This document shows, one piece after another, positions 61,295-64,000 of a stretch of DNA of 64,000 nt. The DNA is taken from assembly GCA_934454405.1 (NCBI GenBank), contig CAKSFN010000011.1, forward strand, positions 1 to 64,000. The letters are read 5' to 3'. The translations under genes and the position numbers were made by a program. The notes beneath the pieces are model-generated. The model did not search any database. It saw only the letters and a list, made by a program, of their open reading frames with translations, and was not told the DNA's origin. Source of the stretch: an uncultured Eubacteriales bacterium. Its GTDB lineage: Bacteria > Bacillota > Clostridia > Oscillospirales > UBA644. Within the stretch, counting starts at the first letter, position 1. Each line of letters starts with the position of its first letter.

Positions 61295-63148
61295 ATGGAA
61301 GAAAGAGGCGGTATTTCCGTTCAGACGGAGCATATATTCCCCATAATCAAAAGATGGCTTTATTCGGATAAGGACATTTTTCTGCGCGAGATAGTGTCCA
61401 ACGCAAGCGACGCGATAACAAAGCTTCGCCACCTTTGCGCGATTGGCGAGGCGCAGGGAATAGACGAGTCCTGCTACCGCATAACGGTGACGCTTGACGA
61501 AAAGGCGAGAACCGTTTCCGTTGCCGATAACGGAATAGGTATGACCGCGGACGAGGTCAGGAATTATATAAACAACATCGCGCTTTCCGGCGCGCTTGAT
61601 TTTGTGAAAAAATATGAGGGCGCGAACGCCGAAAACGACGGAATAATCGGTCATTTCGGTCTCGGCTTTTATTCCGCCTTCATGGTCGCGGACAAGGTTG
61701 AGATAGAAACGAAGTCCTATACCGACGCCCCCGCCGTTAAGTGGACGGGCGATCAGGACGGCAGTTTTGTTATGGAAGACTGCGAAAGAGCGGGGCGCGG
61801 AACGAAGGTTACGATGTTCCTCACCGAAGAGGATAAGGAGTTCGGCACAAAAGCCAAACTGACGGAAATTCTTGAAAAGTATTGCGCGTTTATGCCGTTC
61901 CCGATATATCTTGAAATCGTCGGGGAGGAACCGAAAAAGGACAAGGACGGAAACGTTATTGCCCCCGAGCCGATAAACGACACTCAGCCGCTGTGGCAGA
62001 AGCAGGCTTCGGAATGCACGGAGGAGGAGTACGCCGAGTTTTACAAGAAAGTCTTCAACGATTACCGTGAACCGATATTCCACATTCACCTGAACGCGGA
62101 TTATCCTCTGAATTTCAAGGGTATTCTCTATTTCCCGAGAATGACGAGCGCATACGAGGGCATAGAGGGGCAGATAAAGCTTTTCTACAACCGCGTGTTC
62201 GTTGCGGACAATATCAAAGAGATAATTCCCGACTATCTTCTTATGCTCAAAGGCGTTCTCGACTGTCCCGAAATGCCGCTTAACGTTTCGAGAAGTTATT
62301 TGCAGTCGAACGCTTACGTTTCCAAGGTCAGCGCGCATATAGTCAAGAAGGTTTGCGACAAGCTCGTTTCGATGCACGATACCGAGCCCGACAAGTTCAA
62401 AAAAGAATGGGACGAGCTGAAAACGTTTGTCAAATACGCTTCCATGCGCGACAGAAAGGTTTACGACAGGCTTAAAGACATCGTTTTGATGGAGACCGTG
62501 GACGGCGATTATATCAGCCTTAAAGAATATCTCGAAACCGCGCGCGAAAAGGACGGCAAAAAGATCGTTTACTACGCGACCGACAAAAAGCAGCAGGCGG
62601 TCTATATCAATATGTTCAAAAACGAGGGTATCACCGTTGTCGTTCTTGCCGATTTCATCGACAACAACTATATGAGCATAGTTGAGCAGAGCGAAGAAAA
62701 TGTTAAGTTCCTGCGCATAGACGCGGAGGCGGACGCCCTGAAAACGGACGGCGAAGCAGCCGAAAACGAAAAAGTTAAGGAGCTGTTCGCGAAGATAAGC
62801 GGAAACGAAGCGATGAAGATAACGTTTATGCCGCTGAAAGATACAAAAATCCCCGCGCTTCTCAATATCGACGAGGAAAGCCGCCGCTTCTCCGAAATGA
62901 TGAAGATGTACGCCGCGGCGTCGAAGAAGATGCAGGAGGATCTGCCGCAGCAGGCGACGCTTGTTCTGAACACCGAAAACGAGCTTATCAAAAAGCTCGG
63001 CAGGAACTGCGAAAACGGCGCGTCGGACATCGACGAGGCGATAGCGAGACAGATATATACGCTTGCGCTCATCGGACAGAGACAGCTGACGGCCGCCGAA
63101 CTTGAGGCGTTTCTCGACAACAGCTACGGCCTGCTTGAAAAGCTGTGA
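61295..63148 (+). CDS. htpG: Chaperone HtpG (Hsp90)
   Basis: An ATP-dependent chaperone of 617 residues. The GHKL ATPase domain shows LREIVSNASDAITKLR, DNGIGM and GHFGLGFYSAFMVA; the middle domain contains LYFPRMTSAYEGIEGQIKLFYNRVFV and NVSRSYLQ; the C-terminal dimerisation domain is present and of normal length. GGAGG precedes the ATG. It is a single-gene unit. Confidence 0.98.
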   Translation: MEERGGISVQTEHIFPIIKRWLYSDKDIFLREIVSNASDAITKLRHLCAIGEAQGIDESCYRITVTLDEKARTVSVADNGIGMTADEVRNYINNIALSGALDFVKKYEGANAENDGIIGHFGLGFYSAFMVADKVEIETKSYTDAPAVKWTGDQDGSFVMEDCERAGRGTKVTMFLTEEDKEFGTKAKLTEILEKYCAFMPFPIYLEIVGEEPKKDKDGNVIAPEPINDTQPLWQKQASECTEEEYAEFYKKVFNDYREPIFHIHLNADYPLNFKGILYFPRMTSAYEGIEGQIKLFYNRVFVADNIKEIIPDYLLMLKGVLDCPEMPLNVSRSYLQSNAYVSKVSAHIVKKVCDKLVSMHDTEPDKFKKEWDELKTFVKYASMRDRKVYDRLKDIVLMETVDGDYISLKEYLETAREKDGKKIVYYATDKKQQAVYINMFKNEGITVVVLADFIDNNYMSIVEQSEENVKFLRIDAEADALKTDGEAAENEKVKELFAKISGNEAMKITFMPLKDTKIPALLNIDEESRRFSEMMKMYAAASKKMQEDLPQQATLVLNTENELIKKLGRNCENGASDIDEAIARQIYTLALIGQRQLTAAELEAFLDNSYGLLEKL

Positions 63149-63183
63149 AAAAAAATTTTCGGCAATATAAAAAGATGAATATG

Positions 63184-63223
63184 AAAAGGCTTCCGCGGGA
63201 CAATGCCCGTCGGAAGCCTTTTT
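63184..63223. terminator. Intrinsic terminator between htpG and the XRE gene
   Basis: AAAAGGCTTCCG (63184-63195) pairs with CGGAAGCCTTTT (63211-63222), ending TTTTT. It can serve both the plus-strand htpG and the convergent XRE gene. Confidence 0.88.
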
Positions 63224-63259
63224 GCCCGATATTTGATTTTTCGGTATTTGAGGATTCGG

Positions 63260-63763
63260 CTATTGCAGCCGTATCGCGATATCGGAAAGAATATCGAGAG
63301 CCTCTTGCAGAACCGCGTTGTTTGAATAGACCCCCGCGTCCGCAAACTCGCAGCAGCGCTTTGCCTCACGCAGTTTTTCGGAGATGTCGTCCGCGCTTTT
63401 CGCCGTTTCCAGATACGCTTTCGCAAGCAGGGCGCACGCCTCGTCGTAAAACTCAAATTTCCCGAATCCCTGCGTCGCGACGGGGTCGAGCTTTTCGATG
63501 ACTTTCTTGTAATCGCCTTCCGAAAAAAGGGCTTTTGCGGCGTTCAGCGTTTCCGCGTCGCCGTCCTGCGGCACAAGCACGGATATGGGAACGTCGAGCC
63601 GCTCCGCAAGATATTCGAGCGTGCTTATCGACGGAACGCAGACCCCGTTTTCGATGCGGCTTATCATATTCCGCGTGACCCTGTCGCCCGCGACCTCGCT
63701 CTGCGTCATTCTGCGCGCGGCGCGAACTTTTTTCAGTCTTTTTCCGAATTCGCTTTTGTCCAT
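63260..63763 (-). CDS. XRE-family regulator with C-terminal TPR-like region
   Basis: A 167-residue protein. The N-terminal helix-turn-helix (about 5-60, KRLKKVRAARRMTQSEVAGDRVTRNMISRIENGVCVPSISTLEYLAERL) is a standard XRE DNA-binding domain. The remaining ~100 residues are helical with TPR-like spacing (AKALFSEGDYKKVIEKLDPV; ACALLAKAYLETAKSA), suggesting a peptide- or protein-sensing regulator. Its targets are not evident. GAGGAG precedes the ATG; an extended -10 (TGCTATAAT) lies just upstream on the minus strand near 63797-63805. Confidence 0.88.
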   Translation of the reverse strand: MDKSEFGKRLKKVRAARRMTQSEVAGDRVTRNMISRIENGVCVPSISTLEYLAERLDVPISVLVPQDGDAETLNAAKALFSEGDYKKVIEKLDPVATQGFGKFEFYDEACALLAKAYLETAKSADDISEKLREAKRCCEFADAGVYSNNAVLQEALDILSDIAIRLQ

Positions 63764-63971
63764 GGCTTTTCTCCTCTTTTATACTCCTGCAATTATGATT
63801 ATAGCAGACGAAAAATTTCAATTTCCGTATATACGGCGAAATTTTTGAAAATATATTCCGAAAAAACCGTGACGCGCGTTTTTTCCGAACTTAAATCTCT
63901 CTTTTTTTCGGGCGGAGCAGCTCCGAAATCCCTCCAACGGTGGCATTTCTTAAAAATATAAGAGAAAATAC

Positions 63972-64000
63972 TTGAAAAACATATTAAATAATGCTATAAT
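63972..64000 (+). promoter_or_regulatory. Sigma-A promoter at the right edge
   Basis: TTGAAA (63972-63977), a 17-nt spacer and TATAAT (63995-64000) preceded by TGC. It points out of the window, so the gene it drives is not visible. Confidence 0.75.

Overview
The window looks like a chromosomal segment of a spore-forming, Gram-positive anaerobe of the class Clostridia, probably related to Oscillospiraceae-type gut bacteria. This placement rests on gene content: sporulation and germination genes (yunB, yqfC, yqfD, a gerA-type receptor subunit), a monoderm-type DnaK of 613 residues, a CIRCE/HrcA heat-shock operon, an ECF folate transporter under a tetrahydrofolate riboswitch, and typical Firmicutes gene orders (yqfC-yqfD-phoH-ybeY-era-recO; rsmD-coaD; topA-trmFO; plsX-acp-rnc). 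Coding density is high. I see no rRNA or tRNA genes, prophage, insertion sequence or CRISPR array. Most promoters I could find are sigma-A type with a 17-nt spacer.

Layout. 1-12.9 kb, minus strand: a long run with ligA, yunB, a DUF6873-like gene, a two-TM membrane protein, mutS2, recO, era, ybeY, phoH, yqfD, yqfC, an alpha/beta-hydrolase-like membrane protein and a small membrane protein. 12.9-15.5 kb: an AraC-family regulator divergent from an L-lactate permease. 15.7-20.6 kb, plus: the CIRCE-controlled hrcA-grpE-dnaK-dnaJ cluster. 20.6-26.5 kb, minus: a zinc-ribbon membrane-anchored protein, a family-5 solute-binding lipoprotein, a coiled-coil protein, coaD, rsmD and a hotdog thioesterase-like gene. 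26.8-35.4 kb: hpf (plus), then a CapD/PglF-like dehydratase, two large tandem secreted paralogues and a WG-repeat lipoprotein (all minus). 35.6-45.5 kb, plus: an RNA 2'-O-methyltransferase, a diverged dprA, topA, trmFO, plsX, an acyl-carrier-like protein, rnc, a radical SAM gene, a membrane protein and a TetR regulator. 45.6-48.0 kb, minus: a metal-efflux P-type ATPase with its ArsR-family regulator. 48.3-54.4 kb, plus: a GerA-type receptor subunit, then a four-gene operon with an E2-like acyltransferase, an uncharacterised membrane protein, a galactokinase-like kinase and a lipoprotein. 54.5-60.2 kb, minus: THF riboswitch-folT-folC-GH123/DUF4091-like lipoprotein-M29 aminopeptidase. 60.3-61.1 kb, minus: a frameshifted WG-repeat gene. 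61.3-63.8 kb: htpG (plus) and an XRE regulator (minus).

The most interesting points are: an acyl-carrier-like protein next to plsX whose phosphopantetheine serine is replaced by isoleucine; a THF riboswitch with an inserted hairpin followed by both an intrinsic terminator and a hairpin that hides the folT Shine-Dalgarno; a WG-repeat gene broken exactly at a U_UUU_UUG slippery-type heptamer; a perfect terminator-like hairpin inside the signal-peptide codons of a solute-binding protein; a recurring theme of enzyme-fold proteins that lack their catalytic residue (alpha/beta hydrolase, E2-like acyltransferase, DprA); and a tandem pair of large secreted paralogues of unknown function. All family calls come from reading the translated sequence; no database search was run.
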